Source: Deltaproteobacteria bacterium (GTDB lineage: Bacteria; Desulfobacterota; Desulfomonilia; UBA1062). From it: a stretch of DNA of 64,000 nt. Below the pieces are notes generated by a model. It saw only the letters and a list, made by a program, of their open reading frames with translations. It was not told the DNA's origin and made no database searches. The stretch is from the NCBI GenBank assembly GCA_029547185.1, contig JAKPPU010000032.1, positions 105,641 to 169,640 of the forward strand. Reading direction: 5' to 3'. Position numbers and translations under genes: made by a program. The stretch's first letter is position 1. Every line of letters begins with the position of its first letter. Positions 52,901 through 60,602 of this stretch are shown in pieces.

Positions 52901-54211
52901 ATGAGAAACCGTCATGTATCTTTCCCGGTAATAGCAGTGCTCCTGGCGGCAATAATCCTGAGCGGCTGCAGCGCGGTGCGATATACCGCCACCATGAAGC
53001 CTGCGGCCGACAAGGACCTGCAGTACGGCCCCGTTCGCCTCACCCTGTCGAGCTTCAACTACGAGAAGCCCGGCGTGAAACCCCTGCCTCCGGACATCGA
53101 CAGGAAGGCCAGGGAGCTCTTCCCGAGCGTGTTCACGGACGACCTCGCAGGCCTGCCGGTCCATATCGACATCAAGACAACCTATGACAACACGTCCACG
53201 GAAGTCACGAGGTTACTCTCGCTTGCCTTCACGCTTGGGGTGATTCCGATACCAGGCACTGAGGAGCATGGGTTTATTGTCCGTACGAGCGTGCTGGATT
53301 CCCTGGGCGAGCCCCTGGTCGAGAAGGAGGGGAAGTTCGGGATCGACGCGGTGTCATGGGCCAGCTACTGGCCTTGGGGCCTCCTGCCGGTGCCCGGGCA
53401 CTCCGACCTGCCGAGGACCTCTCTCTTCAGCGGGTATTATTTTGCGTCAAACACCGAAGAGTCGTACACCAAGATCAACGACCATGCCGCCGCGTGCATC
53501 GCCGAGATCGCGGCCCGGTCGCTCCAGTCAGCCGACAGGGCCAGGCTCGAAGCCGCCTTCCGTGATCGGCAGTCACGCGTGCAGGAGATCACCATCGACG
53601 ACAGAAAGTGCACAGGTTTCCTCACCATGATGCCGGTTGCCAGGCCGAAGGCAGGCAGCACCTTCAAGGTTCTCGTATACGATGGCGAGCCGAAGCAGGG
53701 GGCAAAACCGCTGCATACGGCGGTTGTGGCCCGCTATGACGATTCCGGCCGCTGGCAGCCCGTGAAAAGCTACCTGCGCCATGCCCGCACGCTCACCTCT
53801 GTGAGCGCCCTGATCGAGAACAACGTGCCGGTCAGGGTTGCGGTGCGAACGCCGGAGCCCCCGCCCCTGGAGGACTTCATCGACACCCCGGACCTTTCGG
53901 GTGCCGACCGCGCCGAAATCTTGCGCTGGAGCAACTCCATACTGCTCGATGCCAAGAACCGGTCCCTGGACAGGCTGCTGCGAGAAGAAGGCAGGGACGC
54001 GCTGCTCGTCATGGCTACCCGCATCGAGAAGTCCATTCTCGAACTGAACGAGCAGGCAGAGCGGTCGAAGGACAAGGCCCAGAGCCTGGTCGAGAAAGGT
54101 GAGGGCGACCCCGCCCCCGACCGCGAGCTGTCCATCCTGTGCCGCCAGCGCATCGAGATACTCAAGCCCATGCTCGCAGCCGTCAAGGGCGCTGCAGCGG
54201 GAATGCAGTAG
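52901..54211 (+). CDS. Outer-membrane lipoprotein of unknown function (tandem paralogue 1)
   Basis: 436 residues. Signal peptide with lipobox LSGC at ~22. Two visible parts: residues ~25-260, with VFTDDLAGLPVHIDIK and VSWASYWPWGLLPVPGHSDL, and a C-terminal helical part (SNSILLDAKNRSLDRLLREE...) ending in a conserved RELSILCRQRIEILKP. Not a family I can name. The second paralogue follows within 100 bp. A GATC-preceding GGGGGTAGCG and weak AGAGGGGG serve as the ribosome-binding region. Confidence 0.8.
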   Translation: MRNRHVSFPVIAVLLAAIILSGCSAVRYTATMKPAADKDLQYGPVRLTLSSFNYEKPGVKPLPPDIDRKARELFPSVFTDDLAGLPVHIDIKTTYDNTSTEVTRLLSLAFTLGVIPIPGTEEHGFIVRTSVLDSLGEPLVEKEGKFGIDAVSWASYWPWGLLPVPGHSDLPRTSLFSGYYFASNTEESYTKINDHAAACIAEIAARSLQSADRARLEAAFRDRQSRVQEITIDDRKCTGFLTMMPVARPKAGSTFKVLVYDGEPKQGAKPLHTAVVARYDDSGRWQPVKSYLRHARTLTSVSALIENNVPVRVAVRTPEPPPLEDFIDTPDLSGADRAEILRWSNSILLDAKNRSLDRLLREEGRDALLVMATRIEKSILELNEQAERSKDKAQSLVEKGEGDPAPDRELSILCRQRIEILKPMLAAVKGAAAGMQ

Positions 54212-54309
54212 AAGAGGGTCCCGGGGAGCCGGCGCTTGGGCGTACCAGGCGCTGGGATCCTACAGGGGTGCTGACATGAACATTATCCAGTAATAAGAGA
54301 GGAGTGGCG

Positions 54310-55644
54310 ATGAGAGCACACCGGACGATGTTGAAACTGGGGACGATGATCCTGCTGGCCATGCTTGCGACCGGCTGCGGATCGATGCGCATAGCGAGCA
54401 CCCTGAAACCCTCGGGCGAAACGGGTCTCGCCCTCGGCAAGGCGCGCTTTTGCCTCATCGATTACACCGGCGAGTACGGCAAGGACAATCCGGCTGCGAA
54501 GGCCTGGACAGACATGATCACCCGGGACTTCCTGGCCCAGCGGGCCAATACCCTCTATCCCGAAATCTTCACGGACGAGTGGACAGCCTTGCCGGTCATG
54601 GTCAAGGCCCAAGGCACGTTCCACGACGGCTTAATGATACCCTCAATCCTGTGCGCCCTGACCGCAGGGGTGGTTCCCTTCCCCGGGAAGATGTCCATGA
54701 ACCTGACCGTGTCCTCGGACGTGAAGGGCGCGCTGGGCGAAAGCCTGATCACTAAGGGCAGGGAATTCGAGGTCGAGCAGGTCATGTGGGCGAGCCTTGT
54801 CGGTCCACTCGGCTGCATCCCGGTACCGGGACAGGCTGACCTGGAGAAGGACAGCATCCTGCTCTTCATCCCGCTGACCAAGGATGCCTATTCCATGACC
54901 AAGCTCCCGACGTATATCACCGACTGCATCGTCGAGTCCGTGGTCAGGGACCTCCGCGAGGTGGACCCCGGCCTGATCGACGCCGCCTTCAAGGCCCGCG
55001 CGTCGCGCCTCCAGGAGATCGCCGTCGACGGCCGCACCTTCTGGGTCTTCCTCGCGCCGTCGATCTCAAAGGAAACCGGGAAACCGATCGCCTTCTGGGC
55101 CATTTTCTACGGGGAGCAGCCGAAACGCGGGATGACCCCAAGCGAACAGGTTGTCGTGGCACGCCGCGACGGCAGCGGCACCTGGGTCCCGGAGACCGGA
55201 TACCTGCGCCGAACGAAGGGTCTGACCGCTGTCAGCGTCATGATGGACAAGGGCGTCCCGGCCAAGGTTGCGGTACGGACCGTCGCCGAGCCTCCGCTGG
55301 AGGACTTCATTGATCTCCCGGACATCTCCGGCAAGGATTGGGCCGAGAACCTGCGCTGGAGCAACGGCCTTCTGCTCGAAGCCAAGAACAGGTCGCTCAT
55401 GAAGATGCTCAAGGAAAAAACCGGTGACGAGTTGCTGACCCTGGTTACCCGCATCGAAAAGGCAGTCCTCGACTTGAGCGCTCTGGCCGAGCGGGCCAAG
55501 GACAACGCGCAAGCGATCGTGGAGAAGGGCCAGGGCGATCCGGCGCCCGACCGCGAGCTGTCCATCCTGTGCCGCCAGCGCATCGAGATCCTCAAGCCCG
55601 TCCTGGCTGCCGTCAAGCAGGCAGCTGGCACAAAGAAGCAGTGA
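54310..55644 (+). CDS. Outer-membrane lipoprotein of unknown function (tandem paralogue 2)
   Basis: 444 residues, lipobox ATGC at ~24, same plan as its neighbour: EIFTDEWTALPVMVKAQ aligns with VFTDDLAGLPVHIDIK, and PLGCIPVPGQADL with WGLLPVPGHSDL. The last ~60 bases of the conserved tail are almost identical at the DNA level in both genes (54113-54172 and 55544-55603), far closer than the rest, which suggests recent gene conversion or strong constraint. GAGAGGAG precedes the ATG. Confidence 0.8.
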   Translation: MRAHRTMLKLGTMILLAMLATGCGSMRIASTLKPSGETGLALGKARFCLIDYTGEYGKDNPAAKAWTDMITRDFLAQRANTLYPEIFTDEWTALPVMVKAQGTFHDGLMIPSILCALTAGVVPFPGKMSMNLTVSSDVKGALGESLITKGREFEVEQVMWASLVGPLGCIPVPGQADLEKDSILLFIPLTKDAYSMTKLPTYITDCIVESVVRDLREVDPGLIDAAFKARASRLQEIAVDGRTFWVFLAPSISKETGKPIAFWAIFYGEQPKRGMTPSEQVVVARRDGSGTWVPETGYLRRTKGLTAVSVMMDKGVPAKVAVRTVAEPPLEDFIDLPDISGKDWAENLRWSNGLLLEAKNRSLMKMLKEKTGDELLTLVTRIEKAVLDLSALAERAKDNAQAIVEKGQGDPAPDRELSILCRQRIEILKPVLAAVKQAAGTKKQ

Positions 55645-55655
55645 GAGGGCATTGC

Positions 55656-57233
55656 ATGAGCAGATCGACCATAATCTTTATCACGGCTCTCGTCACGGGA
55701 ATATGCATGCTGGGGCCGTCCGCGGATCAGACATCCGCATGGGCGGGAGAACCGTCCGGCCCTGAGGAGAGCCGGCCGGTAAAAGCCGATCTGGCAGCGC
55801 TCGCGGACAAGGGCCGATGGCTCGAGCTCGCGGCGACGGCGACGGATGCGGCAAAGAAGGATGCATCCAACCCCGTACCTGTTATATATCAGCTCCGGGC
55901 CGCACGCATGCTTGGTGAGAGCGGTGCGGCGCTGAAACAGGCTGACGAGGCGGTCAAAAAGTTTCCCGACAACGCGCGGATCGTCCTCGAGCGGGCCTGG
56001 ATCTACTTGTTCAAAGGCTCCTGGTCTCAAGCGCTCTCCGATGCCCGACGCGCCGTCGAGATCGACCCCAAACTCACTGATGCCCTGATCGTCGAAGGGA
56101 TCGCATACCGCGAGATGCACGACTGGGATAACGCCATCACCGTGTACGCGAAAGTCCTCACCCTCAGACCGGGAGATGCGGCAGCGTTCCTGAACCGGGG
56201 ACGGGCCTATGTCGAGAAGGGCATGTGGCAGGAGGCGAAGGCCGACCTTGACAGGAGCATCTCCCTGAATCCGAGATCTGCGGAGGCCTTCTATCACCGG
56301 GGCAGGGCATATGCGGGATTGAACAAGCTCGCGGCTGCCTCGAAGGACTTCACCGTTTCGATCAAGCTCAAACCGCAGGCAACCGCTCCGTACATCGCCA
56401 GGGCAGAGGTGCTGGCCCGGGGCGGCAAATGGGAGGCAGCGGCAAAGGATGCCTACACGGCCATCGCCCTGGGCTCGCGTGACGTAAGGCCCTACTACAC
56501 GGCCTGCCAGGCATCGGTCGCACTGGGCGATTTCGATGCGCTCACCGGATACGCAGACAACGGCGCCAGGATCGCGCCTGACAATGCGGACTTCCACCGT
56601 TTCGCCGGTAGGGCCTACCGGGAAAAGGGCGAGCCGGCGAAGGCCCTGGCCGCATACGACAAGGCTGTGAAGGCGGCTCCGGGTGATGCCGGAGTGCTGC
56701 TCGAGAGGGCGCTCACGAACATCATGCTCCGGCGGTACGACCGGGCGGCCGACGACTGCACCGCATCCCTTTCTACGAAGACTTCGGCCACTGCGTACGC
56801 GCTCCGCGGGTTCGCGTGCCTGAAGACAGGATCCCTCGACCGCGCCCTCGAAGACAGCACCAACGCCCTCACCCTCGAACCGGAAACCGTTACCGCACTG
56901 CTGGTCCGGGCCAATGTAAGCCTGGCCGGGGGGAAGCCCGCGGAAGCCCTGTCTGAAAGCAGAAAGGCCCTCAGGCTCGATCCGACCCAATCCTGGGCCT
57001 ATGTCACATACGGCTCTGCCCTGTCGGCTCTCGGCCGCCAAGGTGAGGCCATAAAAATACTGGATCAGGCGGTCGCCCTGGCTCCGAACGACGGAGAGGC
57101 GCATCTGGCCAGAGGGCGCTGCCTCCTTGCGCTCGGCCGTCACGCCCAGGCTCGCAAGGACTTCGAGAAGGCTTCTGCCCTCGATGCCACTCTGGCACAG
57201 GCTTCCCGCGCCGAGCTGAACAAGTTGAAATAG
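55656..57233 (+). CDS. Exported TPR-repeat protein
   Basis: 525 residues with a Sec signal peptide and about 13 tetratricopeptide repeats from residue 50 on (DNARIVLERAWIYLFKGSWSQ, ALIVEGIAYREMHDWDNAIT, EAFYHRGRAYAGLNKLAAAS and so on), each ending in a DP/NP/KP turn. A periplasmic or outer-membrane protein-interaction scaffold. It follows the second lipoprotein gene by 11 bases, so the three are probably cotranscribed. GAGAGGG precedes the ATG. Confidence 0.85.
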   Translation: MSRSTIIFITALVTGICMLGPSADQTSAWAGEPSGPEESRPVKADLAALADKGRWLELAATATDAAKKDASNPVPVIYQLRAARMLGESGAALKQADEAVKKFPDNARIVLERAWIYLFKGSWSQALSDARRAVEIDPKLTDALIVEGIAYREMHDWDNAITVYAKVLTLRPGDAAAFLNRGRAYVEKGMWQEAKADLDRSISLNPRSAEAFYHRGRAYAGLNKLAAASKDFTVSIKLKPQATAPYIARAEVLARGGKWEAAAKDAYTAIALGSRDVRPYYTACQASVALGDFDALTGYADNGARIAPDNADFHRFAGRAYREKGEPAKALAAYDKAVKAAPGDAGVLLERALTNIMLRRYDRAADDCTASLSTKTSATAYALRGFACLKTGSLDRALEDSTNALTLEPETVTALLVRANVSLAGGKPAEALSESRKALRLDPTQSWAYVTYGSALSALGRQGEAIKILDQAVALAPNDGEAHLARGRCLLALGRHAQARKDFEKASALDATLAQASRAELNKLK

Positions 57234-57264
57234 TGAAGCCGCATCACGTGAAGGAGATAATCCC

Positions 57265-58416
57265 ATGAGAGATGACATCCGAGTAACCATGGCAACGGCC
57301 ATGATCCTGATTCTGGGGCTGTCGACACCGGGCTGGAGTGCAGGGCCATCGAAGTTCGACGCGGGAAACAAAGGAACCAGCGCCCTGGGCCAGCTCGAAG
57401 ACATGGCCGGGCAGAAGGTCGATACATCGTCCCCCGGCGTGAGCACGATAGACACGTACAAGAAGAAGATCACCCTGCCACAGAAAGCCGCGCCGAAACC
57501 CAAGGTAAATCAGAACGCAGCGATGAACGCCATGGTCACCGGCATGGTCATGGGATCGCTTCTCGAGGCCGTTTTCAGCGACAACTCGCAGCAGCGCGCC
57601 TATGAAGAGGCGGCGAGGGCTATGGCCGAGGCGGAGCAGAAGAGGATCGCCGAGGAGCAGCGCAAGCAGAGGATTGCCTCCGCCGGCAAGCTCCGCAGCT
57701 TCTGGGACGGAAGAGACGAGGAGATGTCCGAGAGCCTCGGAGACGTGTTCAGCGTGCCCGGACAGGGCCAGGGCACGGCCTTTTTCGGCATCCAGTCGAA
57801 TCCGAATGTAAAGCCTTCCGATCTCTCGGGGGGGCAGGACGATACCGGGGCGGTTGCCCTCCAGGGGCCCAATGCCAAGCCCACGATCCTGGGCACGGGA
57901 GCCCCGGACGTGATGGCTCCCTCCATGACGCTGCCGAGCGAGTCGTTCACGACAGAAACCTCCTCCCTGCAGGACCGCATCATAAAGTCGGGCAGCGAGT
58001 TCGCACAGGACATAGCTCAAGACGCAGTAAAAGATATCGCGAAAGACCTGATCAAGAGCGCCCTTCCCACCAGTGCGCACAACGCCGAGCTCATGGTCGA
58101 GTACGTGGACAAGATGAACGAGTTCACCAAAAATCTCTTCAAGGCCATAGAGGCTCAGCGCCTGGTCGGCACGCTGGCAAACGGCGGCCCGGGCGACTAC
58201 CAGGCCATCATGGACGACCTCGACAAAGTGATGAGGCAAGGGACTCAGCTGGGGCTGGGTGAATCGCCGTTCTCCGACGCCGAGCTCAAGGTCGGCTTCA
58301 ATCTGCTCAACGGCAAGTCCGTCAATGCCTCCGATGTGGGGGAGATCATGACCGACAAGTGGAAAGGATTCCTGAACGAGGAGCTCAAGGACCGCCTTAC
58401 CGAAGGATGGATGTAG
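57265..58416 (+). CDS. Exported protein of unknown function with coiled-coil segment
   Basis: 383 residues: signal peptide (AMILILGLSTPGWSAG), a Gly/Ala/Met-rich hydrophobic stretch (AAMNAMVTGMVMGSLLEAVF) followed by a short coiled coil (EEAARAMAEAEQKRIAEEQR), a middle region rich in Gly/Pro/Ser, and a helical C-terminus. No recognised domain. Cotranscribed with the TPR gene (31 bp gap, AAGGAG before the ATG). Could be a partner of the TPR protein. Confidence 0.75.
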   Translation: MRDDIRVTMATAMILILGLSTPGWSAGPSKFDAGNKGTSALGQLEDMAGQKVDTSSPGVSTIDTYKKKITLPQKAAPKPKVNQNAAMNAMVTGMVMGSLLEAVFSDNSQQRAYEEAARAMAEAEQKRIAEEQRKQRIASAGKLRSFWDGRDEEMSESLGDVFSVPGQGQGTAFFGIQSNPNVKPSDLSGGQDDTGAVALQGPNAKPTILGTGAPDVMAPSMTLPSESFTTETSSLQDRIIKSGSEFAQDIAQDAVKDIAKDLIKSALPTSAHNAELMVEYVDKMNEFTKNLFKAIEAQRLVGTLANGGPGDYQAIMDDLDKVMRQGTQLGLGESPFSDAELKVGFNLLNGKSVNASDVGEIMTDKWKGFLNEELKDRLTEGWM

Positions 58417-58420
58417 CAGG

Positions 58421-58456
58421 CCCGGTTCCTCCTGCCGAATGAGCACGAGAACCGGG
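58421..58456. terminator. Hairpin after the exported-protein gene
   Basis: CCCGGTTC-N20-GAACCGGG five bases after the stop. No U-run follows, so it may be a weak or Rho-assisted terminator, or an RNA-stabilising structure. Confidence 0.4.
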
Positions 58457-58486
58457 AGAGCATATGATGTAAAAGAAAAGGATTAA

Positions 58487-58765
58487 AAGGTATCTTTTCA
58501 TCGTTCTCCTCATCTCGGTACCGTCGACTATTCCCTCTGGGACATGCGACAGGCAAAGAGCATGGCAACAAATGCCTGCAGCAGGGCCGTGAAGGGAGAG
58601 AGCCTCGATACGTATTTCTCCACGCTCCCGAAGAAGGACTTCAGGATCGTCATGAGCGATAGGGAGTGCATCCTTGTTCCGAAAAAGGGCATAGGCCGCT
58701 ATCAGTGCGTCGTCACCCACGACGGCCGAACCGTAACCGGTGCGAAGACCGGCTTCCTCGACTAA
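58487..58765 (+). pseudogene. Small exported-protein gene, probably decayed
   Basis: The frame from ATG 58544 encodes 73 residues with three cysteines (NACSRAVKGESL, RECILVPKKGIGRYQCVV). Just upstream, in another reading frame, lies a good signal-peptide sequence (KRYLFIVLLISVPSTIPSG), but it has no start codon (ATT where ATG is expected) and runs to a stop. The simplest reading is an exported small protein broken by a frameshift and a lost start. A genuine 73-residue cytoplasmic protein is less likely, since no ribosome-binding site precedes 58544. Confidence 0.45.
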
Positions 58766-58825
58766 GGTCGGATGAGAATGCGTATGAAGCCATGAAATTG
58801 TCTCAAGACAACCCTGATCCTTTTC

Positions 58826-58849
58826 CCGTCATTCCCGCGGGGATGACGG
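58826..58849. repeat. REP-like palindrome (CCGTCAT...ATGACGG)
   Basis: 24-nt imperfect inverted repeat, CCGTCAT-T-CCCGCGGG-G-ATGACGG, of the 'GTCATTCCCGCG' type that is dispersed in many bacterial genomes. It lies in the 207-bp gap before the DUF2330/Kunitz gene. Only one copy is seen here. Confidence 0.5.
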
Positions 58850-58972
58850 AAGGAGAAAACAGGAGCAACGAAAGAAACGAGGGGAATGGCTTGAGGAAGG
58901 CACAGATTCGTGTATGAATGAGATTCCAGGGCTGATACAGGGCCAGCTAAAAAGAGCCAAAAGGGGGTTCCT

Positions 58973-60235
58973 ATGAGAAGAACCTGTTCGTTCGGTATCC
59001 CGGCCGTTATCTTTACCGTGCTGGCTTTCTCGCTCGGTCTTTCTTCGATCGCCGGCGCTGACATGGGCAGGGTGTATGCCAGCCTCGATCCGGTCACGGT
59101 GAGCGAGGACTCCCAGAAGGCTATCATCCTGCACAACCTCGATGAGGAGGTTCTGATCCTGGGCACGGATTTGAAGGCCTCGAAGAAGACCGGAATCATC
59201 AGGTTCATCCCGTTCCCGGCCGAGCCCGGCGTCGAGCTCGCGCCCGCAGGCGCCTTCGACAGGGCGGCGGCCATGATCAAGAAATACGGGCTGAAGTATC
59301 AGAGCCTCTTCTATACGAAGGGCGGTCCGGCAAAACCGCAGGCAGAAGGCGTCGAGCTCCGCTTCAACAAGAAGCTCGGGGCCCACGACATGACGGTCAT
59401 CAGGGTGAACGATGTCTCGCAGTTCAGAACGTGGGTGAACAAATACTTCAAAGGCAAAGGCCTGCTGACGAAGAAGAAGTATCCCGAGGAAGAGGCGATC
59501 GTGGCCGACTACGTGAAGCGGGGGATCGTCTACTTCGTCCTCGACTATGTCGAAATCACCAGCGAGCCGCGCTTCATCGAGCCGGTCGCGTACCGGTTCA
59601 AGAGCAGGGAGCTCTACTATCCGCTCAAGACCTCGAACACCTTCGGCGGCAAGGGCAGCATCGAGCTTATCATCATCTCGCCCGTCACCCTGTGCTTCCC
59701 CGGAAACGAGCCCTTCGATCCGTCCAGCGGCGCGCTCTACAGGGAGACGCGGCCCGAGGCGCAGAGGCCCTACGGCCAGAGGCCGCTCTGCCTGGGCATC
59801 CCGGTGATTGCAAGCACATCGGCGCTCGTGGTGAAAGAGGAAAAGGACCTCGACGGGATCTATCCAGGCGGAGAGAAATTCTTCAGGGACAAGAAGGCAT
59901 TCATCCAGGTGGTGAGCTATACGGGCGCCTACTCCTTCAAGGACGACATCCTCGTCGACATCTCGACGGGTCCAAAGCATGAGGCAGGGGTGTACGAAGA
60001 GGAGCGGGAAGGCCCCTGGCACGGCGTATTCGACTCTCTTGACATACAGAAGGACAAGAGGTGCTCGCTCAAGCCGGAGCGGGGGCCGTGCAAGGGCATG
60101 TTCGAGAGGTTCTACTACGACCCTGCCGGCAAAACCTGCAAGCCCTTCTTCTGGGGAGGCTGCGGAGGGGTCGTGCCCTTCGAGACCGAAGAGGAATGCA
60201 GGAAGTGCATCGAAGACGGAGGGAAAGCTCAATGA
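58973..60235 (+). CDS. Secreted DUF2330-like protein with C-terminal Kunitz/BPTI-type domain
   Basis: 420 residues: signal peptide (~1-29), a large beta-rich domain resembling DUF2330 (SQKAIILHNLDEEVLILGTDLKAS, IPFPAEPGVELAPAG; ~30-340), then a Kunitz-type domain at 361-420. Six cysteines fall at 364, 373, 389, 397, 409 and 412, with spacings 8-15-7-11-2 against 8-15-7-12-3 in BPTI. Kunitz landmarks are present: GPCKG with Lys in the P1 position, RFYYDPAGKTC, FFWGGCGG, and F-x-T-x-EEC. Kunitz domains are essentially a eukaryotic fold and rare in bacteria. If folded it would inhibit trypsin-like proteases outside the cell. AAGGGGG precedes the ATG. The stop overlaps the start of the ankyrin pseudogene. 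Confidence 0.82.
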   Translation: MRRTCSFGIPAVIFTVLAFSLGLSSIAGADMGRVYASLDPVTVSEDSQKAIILHNLDEEVLILGTDLKASKKTGIIRFIPFPAEPGVELAPAGAFDRAAAMIKKYGLKYQSLFYTKGGPAKPQAEGVELRFNKKLGAHDMTVIRVNDVSQFRTWVNKYFKGKGLLTKKKYPEEEAIVADYVKRGIVYFVLDYVEITSEPRFIEPVAYRFKSRELYYPLKTSNTFGGKGSIELIIISPVTLCFPGNEPFDPSSGALYRETRPEAQRPYGQRPLCLGIPVIASTSALVVKEEKDLDGIYPGGEKFFRDKKAFIQVVSYTGAYSFKDDILVDISTGPKHEAGVYEEEREGPWHGVFDSLDIQKDKRCSLKPERGPCKGMFERFYYDPAGKTCKPFFWGGCGGVVPFETEEECRKCIEDGGKAQ

Positions 60236-60510
60236 AGGCAGCGCACGCCTTTGCCGTTGTCCTGGCCATCCTGGCAGCCGTGCTCTTTTCCTCTCGAAGG
60301 GCGCCTATGTAAACGCCAGACGCGAGGGTCTCACGCCCCTGCTCGTTGCGTGCGACAGCTTCTCGATCCAGCTCGGTCCGGTGTGCGACAAGAAGAAGAC
60401 CGTAATTCTCCTGCTCGAAAACGGGTCGAGGTGAACGTGCAGGAAGAGTCGTGGCTTAAGTCGGGCATGACGCCGCTCATGTTCGCGGTGGTGAAGGGGG
60501 CGCGGCAATG
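60232..60510 (+). pseudogene. Exported ankyrin-repeat protein gene, frameshifted
   Basis: Three consecutive frames build one recognisable protein. ATG 60232 (overlapping the previous stop) starts a signal peptide (KAAHAFAVVLAILAAVLFSS) that terminates at 60310. A second frame continues as ankyrin (KGAYVNARREGLTPLLVACDSF...TVILLLENGS) to a stop at 60434. A third frame picks up at about 60430 (EVNVQEESWLKSGMTPLMFAVVKGA), then loses similarity. At least two frameshifts and a 3' truncation are needed, so the gene is dead unless these are sequencing errors. Confidence 0.75.
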
Positions 60511-60602
60511 TCGCCTGTGTGTTCCTCGGGCATTCCGCATGAAAGCATCAGTCTATGAAACAAATGGTCCCCGAGGAAAACGATGCCGGATCGGTTATCG
60601 CC

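Noticed and set aside
55107..57503. A 798-codon open frame on the minus strand
   Set aside because: Antisense to the second lipoprotein and the TPR gene; typical shadow frame of GC-rich coding DNA.
58397..58525. Minus-strand peptide beginning MKRYLLILFFYIICS with GAGGAG upstream
   Set aside because: Looks like a signal peptide but encodes only 34 residues and overlaps the 3' end of a plus-strand gene; probably a by-product of the decayed signal sequence on the other strand.
58829..60232. A 467-codon open frame on the minus strand
   Set aside because: Antisense to the DUF2330/Kunitz gene; composition is Arg/Leu/Glu-rich shadow without domains.
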